Origin: Achromobacter sp. B7
Lineage (GTDB): Bacteria > Pseudomonadota > Gammaproteobacteria > Burkholderiales > Burkholderiaceae_B
Assembly: GCF_003600685.1 (NCBI RefSeq)
Contig: NZ_CP032084.1
Coordinates: 3,782,001-3,846,000 of the forward strand
Reading direction: 5' to 3'
Length of the DNA: 64,000 bases
Shown here: one piece after another, positions 1 through 8,727 of the stretch
How the letters are laid out: every line of letters begins with the position of its first letter
How positions within the stretch are numbered: position 1 is the stretch's first letter
Program-made: the position numbers and the translations under genes
The notes under the pieces: model-generated
Databases searched by the model: none
Seen by the model: only the letters and a program-made list of their open reading frames with translations
What the model was told of the DNA's origin: nothing

Positions 1-17
1 CGGGCCGGACCGGCCCG
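1..17. terminator. GC hairpin at window edge
   Basis: A perfect 7-bp stem (CGGGCCG / CGGCCCG) with a GAC loop occupies the first 17 bases. It may be the end of a terminator for a gene left of the window. No T-run follows and the left side is cut off, so the role is uncertain. Confidence 0.35.
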
Positions 18-34
18 CCATCAGGAGCCGCATC

Positions 35-733
35 ATGCAGACAAATCACGCCGTCGTATCACGCCCCGAATGGGAAGCCGCGCGCCTGGCGCTGCTGGCC
101 CGCGAAAAAGCACTGACCCGCAACCAGGACGCGCTGGCCCGCGAACGCCTTGAGCTGCCCTGGGTACAGGTCCAGAAGCGCTACCAGTTTCAAGGCGAGC
201 ACGGGCCGGTGGGCCTGGCCGATCTGTTCGCCAGCAACAGCCAGTTGCTGGTCTACCACTTCATGTATGGGCCGGATTGGCAGGAAGGCTGCGTAGGTTG
301 CTCGTTCCTGGTCGACCATCTGGAGGCGGCAATGATGCATCTGCGCCATCACGACGTGTCGGTAGTTGCCGTATCGCGCGCGCCGCTGGGCAAGCTGCAA
401 GCGTTCAAGCAACGGATGGGCTGGCAGTTTCCATGGGTGTCGTCCGAAGGTTGCGACTTTAATTTCGACATGCAGGCCTCGGTGGCCCAGGCTGACGGCA
501 GCGTGCAAGAGCGATCAGGCATCAGCGCGTTTTTCCGTGACCCGGACGGTGAGATTTTCCACACCTATTCAACGTTCGAACGCGGCGTGGAACGCCTGGT
601 GGGCGCCTACAACTACCTGGAATTCGCGCCACTGGGCCGTAACGAATCCGGCCCGCACTTCAACCTGGGCGACTGGGTGCGCCACCATGACCGGTACGAC
701 AACGCCCCGTCGGCCTGCCACGCGTGCGGCTAG
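35..733 (+). CDS. DUF899 thioredoxin-like family protein
   Basis: This 232-residue protein resembles the DUF899 family, cytosolic proteins with a thioredoxin-like fold and no established substrate. Visible family features are the N-terminal helical segment with AREKALTR, a central stretch with FMYGPDWQEGCVGC (a C-x-x-C pair in the thioredoxin position, around residues 87-90), and the C-terminal region with FFRDPDGEIFHTYSTFERG and YLEFAPLGRNE. The start at 35 is supported by AGGAG at 22-26 with normal spacing. The protein has neither a signal peptide nor membrane segments. A redox or peroxidase-like role is possible from the fold but cannot be read from the sequence. Confidence 0.85.
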   Translation: MQTNHAVVSRPEWEAARLALLAREKALTRNQDALARERLELPWVQVQKRYQFQGEHGPVGLADLFASNSQLLVYHFMYGPDWQEGCVGCSFLVDHLEAAMMHLRHHDVSVVAVSRAPLGKLQAFKQRMGWQFPWVSSEGCDFNFDMQASVAQADGSVQERSGISAFFRDPDGEIFHTYSTFERGVERLVGAYNYLEFAPLGRNESGPHFNLGDWVRHHDRYDNAPSACHACG

Positions 734-785
734 CGCGGCGCGGGCGGCTAGCAGGGCGCGGGCCGCTACGCGGGCAGCGCGCGCC

Positions 786-1169
786 ATGGCACGGCTATGG
801 CTGGCTTGCGTGGCGGCCATGCTGATCGGGCTGGCCATCGACACACGCCAGACGCCCGCGCCCTTGCTCGCCAGCGAATGCGGCGCGCCGGGCACCTGGT
901 GGGAGTTGGCGTGGCGGCATGCCGTCCTGATGCCCGCCACCAGCGTCGCGATGGCACTGGCGGCGCTGGCGCCCTGGCCCGGCGTGCCGTCGACCGGGGC
1001 GCGCATGTTGTGCGCCGCGCTGATGGCTGCCGGCATGGTGCTCGGCGCACGGCTGGGCGTGGGGATGGCGCTAGCGGCCGGCGCCGCGCCGTTTGTCGGC
1101 TTGGTACTGGGCATGGCGGCAGGCATGGCGATGGCGGTACTGCCTTTGGCCGCGCAGAGATGGGCTTAG
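786..1169 (+). CDS. small hydrophobic membrane protein, unknown function
   Basis: I do not recognise this 127-residue reading frame. It starts MARLWLACVAAMLIGLAI, a clear hydrophobic N-terminal helix, and has about three more hydrophobic stretches (around residues 45-60, 68-85 and 90-120) rich in Gly, Ala and Met, so it is probably a small inner-membrane protein. No good ribosome binding site precedes the ATG, and the upstream in-frame codons are Ala/Arg-rich and look non-coding, so the start is tentative. Its last codons (GCG CAG AGA TGG GCT TAG) form the first unit of the 21-bp tandem array that follows. The hydrophobic pattern argues that the frame is real, but this is not certain. Confidence 0.45.
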   Translation: MARLWLACVAAMLIGLAIDTRQTPAPLLASECGAPGTWWELAWRHAVLMPATSVAMALAALAPWPGVPSTGARMLCAALMAAGMVLGARLGVGMALAAGAAPFVGLVLGMAAGMAMAVLPLAAQRWA

Positions 1170-1364
1170 GGCGTGCAGAGAGGGGCTTAGGGGGGTGCAG
1201 GGATGGGTTTAGGGCGCGCAGAGACGGGCTTAGGGCACGCAGAGACGGGCTTAAGGCACGCAGAGACGGGCTTAAGGCGCGCAGAGACGGGCTTAAGGCG
1301 TGCAGAGACGGGCTTAAGGCGCGCAGAGACGGACTTAGGGCGCGTATAGACGGGCTCAGGGCGC
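1154..1364. repeat. 21-bp tandem repeat array, about 10 units
   Basis: Ten head-to-tail units follow the consensus GCAGAGACGGGCTTAAGGC plus two variable bases. Nine are 21 bp and the second is 22 bp. The central units (1218-1322) are nearly identical and the outer ones more degenerate, as expected for an array that expands by slippage or unequal crossover. The first unit contains the last codons and TAG stop of the upstream small membrane ORF, so the array seems to have grown from that gene end. There are no unique spacers, so it is not a CRISPR array. It fills most of the space up to the converging ferredoxin gene. Confidence 0.9.
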
Positions 1365-1384
1365 TCGAGCTTCCTTGGCTGCCT

Positions 1385-1717
1385 TCAGCGCCGCGCCCCG
1401 GTCAACGGGCGCGCGACCGGCGCCGTGGGCGCAAGCGGCTCGGCAAGCGGGGCCTGGATCTCAAGCGCCGAGGTCGCGCGGGCCACGCATGGCAGGATCC
1501 AACCCTCTTCCTTTTCGTCCCGCGACAACCCGGGCCACTGGACCGCGTACGTCACCGAGCCATCCAGCATCAGGCACATGCAGGCCCGGCACGTGCCGTT
1601 GCGGCACGAACTGGGCAGCTTGATGCCGGCCGCCTGGGCCGCCAACAGCACCGAGCTGTCCGCCTCGGCATCGAAACGCAGGCCGGACGGCTGGACCAGG
1701 ACAGGGAATGCGGCCAT
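1385..1717 (-). CDS. plant-type [2Fe-2S] ferredoxin-like protein
   Basis: This 110-residue protein has the cluster motif of plant-type ferredoxins: Cys38, Cys43, Cys46 and Cys77 in the spacing C-x4-C-x2-C-x30-C, inside SSCRNGTCRACMC and ILPCVA. The N-terminal FPVLVQPSGLRFDAEADSSV matches the first beta strands of the fold. It should bind one [2Fe-2S] cluster and carry electrons in the cytoplasm. The last 25 residues are Ala/Pro-rich and probably disordered. It starts 22 bases after the stop of the Nudix gene on the same strand, so the two are probably co-transcribed. The electron-transfer partner is not evident from the neighbours. Confidence 0.85.
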   Translation of the reverse strand: MAAFPVLVQPSGLRFDAEADSSVLLAAQAAGIKLPSSCRNGTCRACMCLMLDGSVTYAVQWPGLSRDEKEEGWILPCVARATSALEIQAPLAEPLAPTAPVARPLTGARR

Positions 1718-1739
1718 GGCGACTGGCTTGCCGTGACGG

Positions 1740-2336
1740 CTAGGCGGCGTTGTCTTGCCAGTCCAGCTTCCACGCGCCCGACAAGACGTTTTGCATCCAC
1801 AACACGCACGTCAAGGTCTTGGCGTCGGTGACTTCGCCACGGCTGCATGCAGCCAGAAGTTCGCTGGGGTCGGCGCTGATCACATCCAGGAATTCGTCCT
1901 GGTCCAGTTGCCTGTCGCCGGCGCGCAGGCCGCGCGCAAAAAAGATGTGGATGATCTCGGTGGAATAGGCAATCGCCAGATGCAACGCGCCGGCATGCGC
2001 CCACTGGTCGGCGGTATAGCCGGTTTCTTCAAGCAATTCGCGTTTGCCGCACACCAGCGGGTCTTCGCCCGGGTCGAGCTTGCCGGCGGGGAATTCGGTC
2101 ATGACGCGACCGATCGGGTAGCGGAACTGGCGTTCAAGCAAAACCCGGCCGTCGTCAAGCAACGGAATCACCACGACAGCGCCCGGATGCACGATGTATT
2201 CGCGGGTGGCGGTGTGGCCGTTGGGCAGGCTGACGGTATCGCGGCGAACCTTCAAAAAGCTGCCTTCAAACGGCGCTTCGCTGTTCACCAGCGTTTCGAC
2301 AAGATGCGTATCGCTAACGGAAGATGGGCGGGTCAT
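1740..2336 (-). CDS. Nudix hydrolase, ADP-ribose pyrophosphatase-like
   Basis: This 198-residue protein carries a full Nudix box at about residues 85-107 (GKLDPGE, then RELLEETGY), which coordinates Mg2+ for cleavage of nucleoside diphosphate derivatives. The upstream EYIVHPGAVVVIPLLDDGRVLLERQ pattern and the C-terminal ARGL segment are typical of the ADP-ribose pyrophosphatase (NudF) branch, so ADP-ribose to AMP plus ribose 5-phosphate is the likely reaction. I chose the ATG at 2336 (MTRPSSVSDTH) over an upstream frame extension because homologous sequence seems to begin there. It is first in a two-gene unit with the ferredoxin-like gene. Exact substrate remains inference. Confidence 0.85.
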   Translation of the reverse strand: MTRPSSVSDTHLVETLVNSEAPFEGSFLKVRRDTVSLPNGHTATREYIVHPGAVVVIPLLDDGRVLLERQFRYPIGRVMTEFPAGKLDPGEDPLVCGKRELLEETGYTADQWAHAGALHLAIAYSTEIIHIFFARGLRAGDRQLDQDEFLDVISADPSELLAACSRGEVTDAKTLTCVLWMQNVLSGAWKLDWQDNAA

Positions 2337-2524
2337 GACGGCAACTGGGTCAGTTGAAACAAGCGGGCGGCGGGCCGCCCCGGGCAAGCTTTGCAGCTTA
2401 CCATCGCCGCCGGGCGCGGCGCGTTAACGGGTCGCGCACGGGCTTGAACCCGCTTGTCTCAGGCGTCCAGCGCCGGACTGAAGCAAGGCATCCCTGCCCC
2501 CCCGGCGTCCTGCAACGGCGAGGC

Positions 2525-3778
2525 TTAGTCGAACTTGCGCCTGGCGTCCAGCGCCAGGCCGGCGCCGATGCTGCCGAACAGGTCGCCTTCCACGCTGCGC
2601 GCGCCCGGCACCAGGGCCGACACGGTCTCGCGCAAGCGCGGCACGCGGCTGGAGCCGCCAGTAAAAAACACCGTGTCCACATCGGCCGTGGCCACGCCCG
2701 CGTCGCGCAGCAAGGCCCCAACGGTGATTTCCACCTTTTCAATCAGGCGGCTGACGCAGGCGTCAAACGAGGCCCGCGTCACGTCCACGCCCAAGTCCGG
2801 GGCCACGCGCGACAGATCAATGCGCGCGGCCGGATTTTCAGACAGCGCGATCTTGGCCTCTTCCACCTGCACCGCCACCCAGTGGCCGGCACGCTGCTTC
2901 ACCAGGTTCAACAGCAGGTCGATCTTGTCGCGGTCGCCGGCTTCGGCACGGATGTACGCAAAGTGCTCTGCCGCCTTGCGCGTGTAGGCCTGGTTGATGG
3001 TGTGCCAGCAGGCCAGGTTGCCGTATTGGGTCGACGGCACATCCTTGCCGCTACGCAACTGGCTGCCCAGCCCCAGCAAGGGCATCACGTGCGCCAGACT
3101 CAGTTGCTTGTCGAAATCCACCCCGCCGATATGCACGCCGCCGTACGCCAGGATATCTTCGCGCCGGTCCGCCTTGGCGGCGCGGCCCGGACCCAGCCGG
3201 ATCAAGGAAAAGTCCGACGTACCGCCGCCGATGTCGATGACCAGCACCAGCTCTTCGCGGTCAATCTGCGATTCGTAGTCGAACGCGGCGGCCAGCGGCT
3301 CAAACTGGAATTCGATATCGGTGAACCCGACGCTGCGCGCGATCTCGCCCAGCGTATCCTGCGCGGTCTGGTCGGCGGTGGTGTTGTCATCAACAAAGAA
3401 CACCGGCCGGCCCAGCACGGCGCGCGTAAAGTCCCGGCCGGCAGCCGTTTCGGCGCGCCGCTTCAGCTCGGCGATAAAGCGCGTCAGCAGCACGCGGAAC
3501 GGAATGGAACGCCCCTGCACTTCCGTGGACCCGTCGATCAGCGAACTGCCCAGCAAGCTTTTCATCGAACGCATCAAGCGTCCGTCGTAACCCGCCAGAT
3601 AATCGGAAATCGCCGCGCGGCCGTAGCTGACCTCGGCGTCTTCGTCATGGAAGAAAATGGCCGACGGCAAGGTGGTCTTGCCGTCTTCCAGGGCGAGAAG
3701 CGCGCGCTGATCGGGGCGGCTCCAGCCGACGGTGGAGTTAGACGTACCGAAGTCGACGCCGCATGCGGTGGAGATCAT
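2525..3778 (-). CDS. Hsp70 family ATPase-domain protein (YegD-like)
   Basis: This 417-residue protein is an actin/Hsp70-fold ATPase. The three nucleotide-binding motifs are visible: phosphate 1 (GVDFGTSNSTVGW, near the N-terminus), phosphate 2 (VIDIGGGTSDFSLI, middle) and adenosine (FFTGGSSRVPRLRE, C-terminal). The chain ends soon after the ATPase domain, so the peptide-binding domain of DnaK is absent, as in the YegD-type subgroup. The ATG at 3778 (MISTACGVDFG) places phosphate 1 at the usual distance from the start; an upstream in-frame extension to 3868 looks non-coding. The T6SS tssL gene ends upstream on the same strand about 210 bases away. A functional link to secretion is not shown. 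Confidence 0.85.
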   Translation of the reverse strand: MISTACGVDFGTSNSTVGWSRPDQRALLALEDGKTTLPSAIFFHDEDAEVSYGRAAISDYLAGYDGRLMRSMKSLLGSSLIDGSTEVQGRSIPFRVLLTRFIAELKRRAETAAGRDFTRAVLGRPVFFVDDNTTADQTAQDTLGEIARSVGFTDIEFQFEPLAAAFDYESQIDREELVLVIDIGGGTSDFSLIRLGPGRAAKADRREDILAYGGVHIGGVDFDKQLSLAHVMPLLGLGSQLRSGKDVPSTQYGNLACWHTINQAYTRKAAEHFAYIRAEAGDRDKIDLLLNLVKQRAGHWVAVQVEEAKIALSENPAARIDLSRVAPDLGVDVTRASFDACVSRLIEKVEITVGALLRDAGVATADVDTVFFTGGSSRVPRLRETVSALVPGARSVEGDLFGSIGAGLALDARRKFD

Positions 3779-3988
3779 GGAGAATTCTGGGGCTGAAAGC
3801 AAAACGGCGGACAAGTGTACTCGCTTCACCCGGACGCAGCGGTCATGGTCTGTCCCTAAATGCGCCATTCGGCGACTTATGTGCGGCGGGGCCGGCCTGA
3901 ACCGAAAAACTCAAACCGCACATCGGAACGGTACGAGATCGGGACTCCTTGCCGCCCCGGCCCCACGCGCGCGCCCGCGCTCATCAGC

Positions 3989-4816
3989 CTAGTTCTTCAA
4001 GATCCCGTCCAGCGAATGCAGCACGATGTCGGTGGTGCTGCCCAGGCTGAGCGCAAATGCGGCGTATAGGGCGGCCAGCAGTAGCGCGGCGCTGAGCCAG
4101 GGCGTCCACCAGGGCCATTGGCGGCCGACGCGATAGCGGCGGGATGCGATGTTGGTGCTGGCGTCTGTCAGGGCTTCCGGGGTTTCGCCGCGCAGTTCGC
4201 GCAAGGCGCGGTGCAGCTTGACGATGATGGTTTGCAGTGCCTCGTTCTGGTTGTGCTGCAAGCCGTACTTGCCTTTGAAGCCCAGGCACAGGCATAGGTA
4301 TTTGAATTCCAGCACGTCGCGATAGCGCGCGGGGTCCATCATCATGCGCGAAAGGACCGTGAAGAATTTCTCGCCGCCCCAAGTTTCGCTGTGGTTCACG
4401 CTTAGCAGCGAGCGTTCCGCCCATGATGAATGCGCGCCCCAGGGCGTGCCCATCACGGCTTCGTCGATAAAGGTGCACAGCGCATAGCGGTACGCCAGTT
4501 GCGTGGCGCCGTCGTAGCCATGCTGGCGGATTTCTTCGTCCAGCGCGGATATCTGGTCGCGTACGGTGGCGTAGAGGTCTTGGATGTCGTCGTATTCGCT
4601 TAGTTTGCGCAGGCGGATCACCAGGCCGAACAGCGGCAGCGCGCCGTCCACCAAGGGGTTGTAGCCGTGGCCGCGCAGCTGAAAGCCCAGGTCTTCGTCG
4701 CGGTCGATATGGCCGATGGTGTCGTAGCCGATGCGCGCTTTGTCATTGATTTCGGGCGTGGCGGATGTGCGCAGGAACTTGCCGCTGGGACGCTCGGTGG
4801 TGGCGGGGGTCGTCAT
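3989..4816 (-). CDS. tssL: T6SS inner-membrane protein TssL (DotU/IcmH)
   Basis: At 275 residues this is the short form of TssL, a DotU/IcmH-family component of the TssJLM membrane complex anchoring the T6SS. The cytoplasmic helical domain is followed by a single C-terminal transmembrane helix at about residues 235-258 (WPWWTPWLSAALLLAALYAA), leaving a short periplasmic tail. There is no C-terminal OmpA-like peptidoglycan-binding domain, so anchoring must come from elsewhere. Family landmarks include YNPLVDGALPLFGLVIRLR and CTFIDEAVMGTPWG. The ATG at 4816 lies one base after the tssK stop (TGACATG), so translation is probably coupled. It is last in the minus-strand T6SS unit. Confidence 0.95.
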   Translation of the reverse strand: MTTPATTERPSGKFLRTSATPEINDKARIGYDTIGHIDRDEDLGFQLRGHGYNPLVDGALPLFGLVIRLRKLSEYDDIQDLYATVRDQISALDEEIRQHGYDGATQLAYRYALCTFIDEAVMGTPWGAHSSWAERSLLSVNHSETWGGEKFFTVLSRMMMDPARYRDVLEFKYLCLCLGFKGKYGLQHNQNEALQTIIVKLHRALRELRGETPEALTDASTNIASRRYRVGRQWPWWTPWLSAALLLAALYAAFALSLGSTTDIVLHSLDGILKN

Positions 4817-4817
4817 G

Positions 4818-6155
4818 TCATTGGCTCCTGATGGCCCACAGTTGCAATTCCATCTCGGGGTAGTCGCCGGCGATGTGCAGGCCGAAACCCGCGGTATCCC
4901 GAAGCATCTGCCAGGAAGGATGGCTGCGGTCGAACTGGAAATACGTGAACCCCGCGTGGAACGGCAAATGGCGCGGCGCGACCGGCAACGGCTGCAAGGG
5001 GATACCCGGCAGTTGCAGGCTGACCAGTTCGCCCAGCTTTTCCATCGACGCCACCTTGGTCTGCTGCATGAACTGCTGGCGCAACCGGTCCAGCGGCATG
5101 CGCGCGCGCACCGCCAGGATGAAGTCGGCGTCCGCATACAGCGCGCGGTCATGCACGGCGGCGGTTAGCACGCCATATTGCTGGCGCTCAATCGGCAGCG
5201 AGACGGCGCGCGGCTGCAACACCGTGCTTAGCGCGCGTCGCAGCGTGTCTTCCAGCATCCGGAACGATAGTCGGGGGTCGTCGTGCTGATAGGCCGGAAA
5301 CTCTTGCGGCAAGCGCCCTTCGTCGGTAAAGGTGACCAGCTCGCCACACGCCTGGCTGAACGCGATGTACAGCTGTTCGGGGTGCACATGGCGCAAGCGG
5401 GACAGGTGCAAAAACCACGGATGCAGTCGGTTCAACACCAGCAGCAGGTTGAAGTCGGTGACGTCCGCCACGCCTGCCTGCCCCGGCGAGCCGATGCGTT
5501 CGGCAATGTTCTTGGCGCGTTCCCGCATCAGGCCCGCGATCTCGCCCAGGTAACGCTTGAGCGGCGGAATGGCGTTCAGCGACATGCCGGTGGGGTAGAA
5601 CGCATCGTCCAACAGCAGGCTGCCGTCCGGGCGCCGATCCAGCAATCGGCACAGCGCCACGCCCGTGAACGCGCTGCGGTCCTCGCGTTCAAGCGTCAGC
5701 TGAAGGTTGGGCGCGGCCAGGTCCATCGACACGTAATCGCCTTCCTGGCTGTGCGTATCGCGCACCTCTTCGCTGCGTGTCACGTAGCGTGCCTTGGCAT
5801 AAGTGTCCGGCCATTGCACTTCCAGCACGCCGTCCGAACGCAGCGGCAGGGTCAGGTAGACGGTCTGGTTGACGGACGACGTGTCGGTGATGGCCAGCGG
5901 CACGGGCGGCGGCTGGTCGTTGGGGATATCGAACACCGTGCCGTCCGGCATCACGCCTCTGGCCCGCACGATGGCGATTTTGCCGAAGCTCAGGTATTCC
6001 TGGTTCAGCTCCAGTTCGCTCAGCCCATAAAGGTGTTCGCTGACCCCGCCGATGCGTTGGTTCGCGTGGTGTTCCAGGGCGCGGGCCTGCTGCTGAAAGT
6101 GCTGGGGCTTGACGAACAGCCCTTCGTTCCAGATGACGGGGTTGCGTGTAGTCAT
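4818..6155 (-). CDS. tssK: T6SS baseplate subunit TssK
   Basis: This 445-residue protein is TssK, the trimeric adaptor joining the baseplate (TssEFG) to the TssJLM membrane complex. The N-terminus VIWNEGLFVKPQHFQQQ is the conserved family opening, and FLHLSRLRHVHPEQLY and FRMLEDTLRRAL occur in the middle. Length is normal for the family. The start ATG overlaps the tssJ stop by four bases (ATGA), and the stop lies one base before tssL, so the tssJ-K-L order is tightly coupled. Nothing is unusual in the sequence. Confidence 0.96.
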   Translation of the reverse strand: MTTRNPVIWNEGLFVKPQHFQQQARALEHHANQRIGGVSEHLYGLSELELNQEYLSFGKIAIVRARGVMPDGTVFDIPNDQPPPVPLAITDTSSVNQTVYLTLPLRSDGVLEVQWPDTYAKARYVTRSEEVRDTHSQEGDYVSMDLAAPNLQLTLEREDRSAFTGVALCRLLDRRPDGSLLLDDAFYPTGMSLNAIPPLKRYLGEIAGLMRERAKNIAERIGSPGQAGVADVTDFNLLLVLNRLHPWFLHLSRLRHVHPEQLYIAFSQACGELVTFTDEGRLPQEFPAYQHDDPRLSFRMLEDTLRRALSTVLQPRAVSLPIERQQYGVLTAAVHDRALYADADFILAVRARMPLDRLRQQFMQQTKVASMEKLGELVSLQLPGIPLQPLPVAPRHLPFHAGFTYFQFDRSHPSWQMLRDTAGFGLHIAGDYPEMELQLWAIRSQ

Positions 6156-7348
6156 GGTTGGGATCTCGGTTGCGACGCGCGAAAGCTCTCATCGACAATG
6201 CCGACGCGGTTGCCGTGCAACGTCATCAACAGCGCGTAGCGGCGGCCATTGGGTTCCAGTCGGAAAGCCTGCTTCCATACCGCGCCGTTCTGATCGTGGA
6301 AGTCGGCCACGATGGCGACGTAGCGGGTGTCTTTATCGATGCGGGCGAAGTCGATGAATTTGAACTGGCCCGGCTGCAACACATAGTCGTCCTGGCTGAT
6401 ATAGGTGCTGCCCAGCGCCTTTTTCAAATCCTTGGCCAGTTGCTCCGGGTCCGCGTTCAGCAGCAGCGAATCGTCTTTCAGTTGCAGCACCCTGAAGGCG
6501 ATGGGGGTCGCGGCGCCGCGCGGCGGCGGGGCGGGATCGGCCGGTGGCAGGCTGGCCCCTCGGCTGTACTGGCCCAGCCCAAGGCCCAGGCCTGTGCCGG
6601 TGGCCGAACCCGTGCCCGTGTCGCCGCCCGTGGCGGAACCCAGGTCGCCCGCGCCCCCCATCGGCGACATCGCGCCGGGCGCTTCGGTCGCCGGCGCGCT
6701 GGCCAAGCCACCGCCCAGCGGCAAGGGCACGCCTGAAAAGTCCTGCTCCAGCACGTGCCGCCCGGAACCAAATTGCCGCCCCGGCAGGTAGTGCGCCGAA
6801 ATGCCCGGCGGCACCGTCAGGTCGCGCGTGACGACGGCGCCCGTCGACGGACCGGACGCAGGCACGGACTTGGGGGGTGCATGGCTTGCCACACCCTCCA
6901 CGCCCTGCGCGTCCGCCACGTCCGCCACCTCCGTCTCCTGCGCCACCTCGGCCGGATCACGCCACAACTTGGACGACCCGGTATCCACGCGCCGCAAGGG
7001 GTGCAAGGACGGGCGCCCCTCTTCCAGTTCCTCAAGCAGGCTGCGCAGGCTTTCGATCAGCTCCTGGCGGTCGCCGCTTTTCAGCTTGACCTCAAGCGGC
7101 CCCTCTTCACGGTTGGACGCGGGGTCCGGCCCGGTATCGGCGCTGTCGTCCGGCATGCTGGCGGGGTTGGGGTTGACGTCGGCGGCGGCGTACAGGCTCA
7201 GGCCGACCAGCGAGGGCTGTTCATCGGGTGGCCCGATCGGAATGGACGGGTCCATCAGAATCTGCCCCGTCTTGGACAGCACATCGCCCACCGTGCCGCA
7301 GGCAGTCAACAGCGTGGACAGCAAGACAACGACAACAAGCCGCTTCAT
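6152..7348 (-). CDS. tssJ: T6SS outer-membrane lipoprotein TssJ, extended form
   Basis: TssJ is the outer-membrane lipoprotein that binds the periplasmic part of TssM. The N-terminus is a lipoprotein signal (VVVLLSTLLTACGT, lipidated Cys17). The C-terminal 110 residues contain typical TssJ strands: IAFRVLQLKDDSLLLNAD, then DKDTRYVAIVADF, and a final strand pair. At 398 residues it is about twice the usual 160-200. The extra length is a Gly/Ala/Pro/Thr-rich insertion at roughly residues 60-285, with runs such as GTGLGLGLGQ, placed between the lipid anchor and the main fold. The gene overlaps both tagH and tssK by four bases. The identity is secure; the insertion is odd. Confidence 0.88.
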   Translation of the reverse strand: MKRLVVVVLLSTLLTACGTVGDVLSKTGQILMDPSIPIGPPDEQPSLVGLSLYAAADVNPNPASMPDDSADTGPDPASNREEGPLEVKLKSGDRQELIESLRSLLEELEEGRPSLHPLRRVDTGSSKLWRDPAEVAQETEVADVADAQGVEGVASHAPPKSVPASGPSTGAVVTRDLTVPPGISAHYLPGRQFGSGRHVLEQDFSGVPLPLGGGLASAPATEAPGAMSPMGGAGDLGSATGGDTGTGSATGTGLGLGLGQYSRGASLPPADPAPPPRGAATPIAFRVLQLKDDSLLLNADPEQLAKDLKKALGSTYISQDDYVLQPGQFKFIDFARIDKDTRYVAIVADFHDQNGAVWKQAFRLEPNGRRYALLMTLHGNRVGIVDESFRASQPRSQP

Positions 7349-8727
7349 TCGGCCTCCGCCCGCAACACCCGGTCGTACGCCTGCTCGAACACGTCCCAGA
7401 ACAGTTTTTCAAAGCCGCGTTGGCGTGTGGATGCCAGCTCGTCGTAGTAGTGCGTGTACATGCCCCACGCCCAGCCATCGCCGCCGCCCGCGTCCGATGC
7501 CTGGTCGGGGCGGTAACGGTTGAAGCGTTGCAGCAGCAACGCCGGCGCCAGGCTGCGCAATACCGCGTCCAACCCGGCCTGGATCGCCAGCGTGACCGCG
7601 CCGTGGTGCGCGTGCAACTGCGCCAGGCTTTCGTCGACCGCCGCCTTGGGCGACAGGTGCACCACGCTGCGATCGGTGGCGAACATGGCGCGCACCGTGT
7701 CGGGATAGCTCAGGCCCAGTCGCAAGGGGTTGTCTTCAATCGGTTGCAGGCTGCGGCCCAACAGCCGCCGTGGCTGCGCGGCGTCCGGTTGCTCAGCGTA
7801 GACCCGGGCGATGCCGCGAATGGCGGCATTAAGCGCCTGCCCGGCCTCGTGCAACAGCGCTTGTCCGGCCTGCGCGTCCAGCGGCCCCAGCGGCACCTCC
7901 AGCCCTTGCATCAACAGCTCGGCGGCCTCGGTCGGATCGCCCACCATGGCCTGCCGGTTGTTCAGGCGATACGGTTGGGGCGATGGTTTATGCAGGGACT
8001 TCGGCATGGAAACTTCTCCGGGAAATGGCAAGGGAGAGCCGGTCACGGGCGACCCCGTCACGGCTTCGAATCGCGTGGTGGCAAGGTCTGCCTGGGTCGG
8101 CGCGGCCGAGCCGCCGCGGCGCACATCCCACGGTTCCATCACCACGGGAGGCGACGCGGCGGCGCGCTCGGCGGCATCCAGCGCCCGCAAGGGGTCGCTG
8201 TCGGCACGCGCGTCAAACGGTGTGCTCAGCGCCAGAAAGTCCGCGTCCACAGGCGCTGGCGCGGCGTCTTGTTCAAACACGTAGGAACCGGCGGGCAAGT
8301 CGTCATGGCCGCTGGACTCGCCTTCCAGGATCTCGCCTACGCCGTACTGCGCCAGGTGCCGCGCCGGGTCCAGCAATTCCTGGTGCGGATGATTCAGGTG
8401 CACGGTGATGTGGTACGGCCCTATGTGCAGGACGTCGCCGTCACGCAGCTTGGCGGCGACCATCTTGCCCAGCGGCGCGTCGGCATCATTCACGCGCGTC
8501 TGGCCGCTGCGGTCCACGACGCAAAAGGCGGCATCGCGATAGACGATTTCGCTATGAATCGGGTCGACGCGTCCGCTCTTGTCGGGCAGCGTCCAATCGG
8601 CGCCACGTCCCCCTATCGTGCCGCCGGCGGCGTCAAAACTGTGACGCGGCTTGCTGCCGTGAATCAGGGATCCGGGGTTGGCGACAACAAGCGCCAACGC
8701 CGTGGGCAAGGTTGCGGTAGCGGTCAT
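7345..8727 (-). CDS. tagH: T6SS-associated FHA-domain protein TagH
   Basis: This 460-residue protein has an N-terminal forkhead-associated (FHA) domain, roughly residues 10-110, with GGTIGGRGADWTLPD and RVDPIHSEIVYRD matching the phosphothreonine-binding loops. A low-complexity linker follows, then a C-terminal T6SS-type domain ending WGMYTHYYDELASTRQRGFEKLFWDVFEQAYDR (shown here only as its landmarks MYTHYYDEL and FEKLFWDVFEQAY). FHA proteins at such loci are known to take part in threonine-phosphorylation control of assembly, but no PpkA kinase or PppA phosphatase gene is present in this window. It overlaps tssG upstream and tssJ downstream by four bases each, placing it inside the structural operon. 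Confidence 0.9.
   Translation of the reverse strand: MTATATLPTALALVVANPGSLIHGSKPRHSFDAAGGTIGGRGADWTLPDKSGRVDPIHSEIVYRDAAFCVVDRSGQTRVNDADAPLGKMVAAKLRDGDVLHIGPYHITVHLNHPHQELLDPARHLAQYGVGEILEGESSGHDDLPAGSYVFEQDAAPAPVDADFLALSTPFDARADSDPLRALDAAERAAASPPVVMEPWDVRRGGSAAPTQADLATTRFEAVTGSPVTGSPLPFPGEVSMPKSLHKPSPQPYRLNNRQAMVGDPTEAAELLMQGLEVPLGPLDAQAGQALLHEAGQALNAAIRGIARVYAEQPDAAQPRRLLGRSLQPIEDNPLRLGLSYPDTVRAMFATDRSVVHLSPKAAVDESLAQLHAHHGAVTLAIQAGLDAVLRSLAPALLLQRFNRYRPDQASDAGGGDGWAWGMYTHYYDELASTRQRGFEKLFWDVFEQAYDRVLRAEAE

Noticed and set aside
1154..1364. Possible CRISPR array
   Set aside because: Units are contiguous 21-bp copies with no unique spacers, no cas genes are near, and the first unit is part of a coding end.
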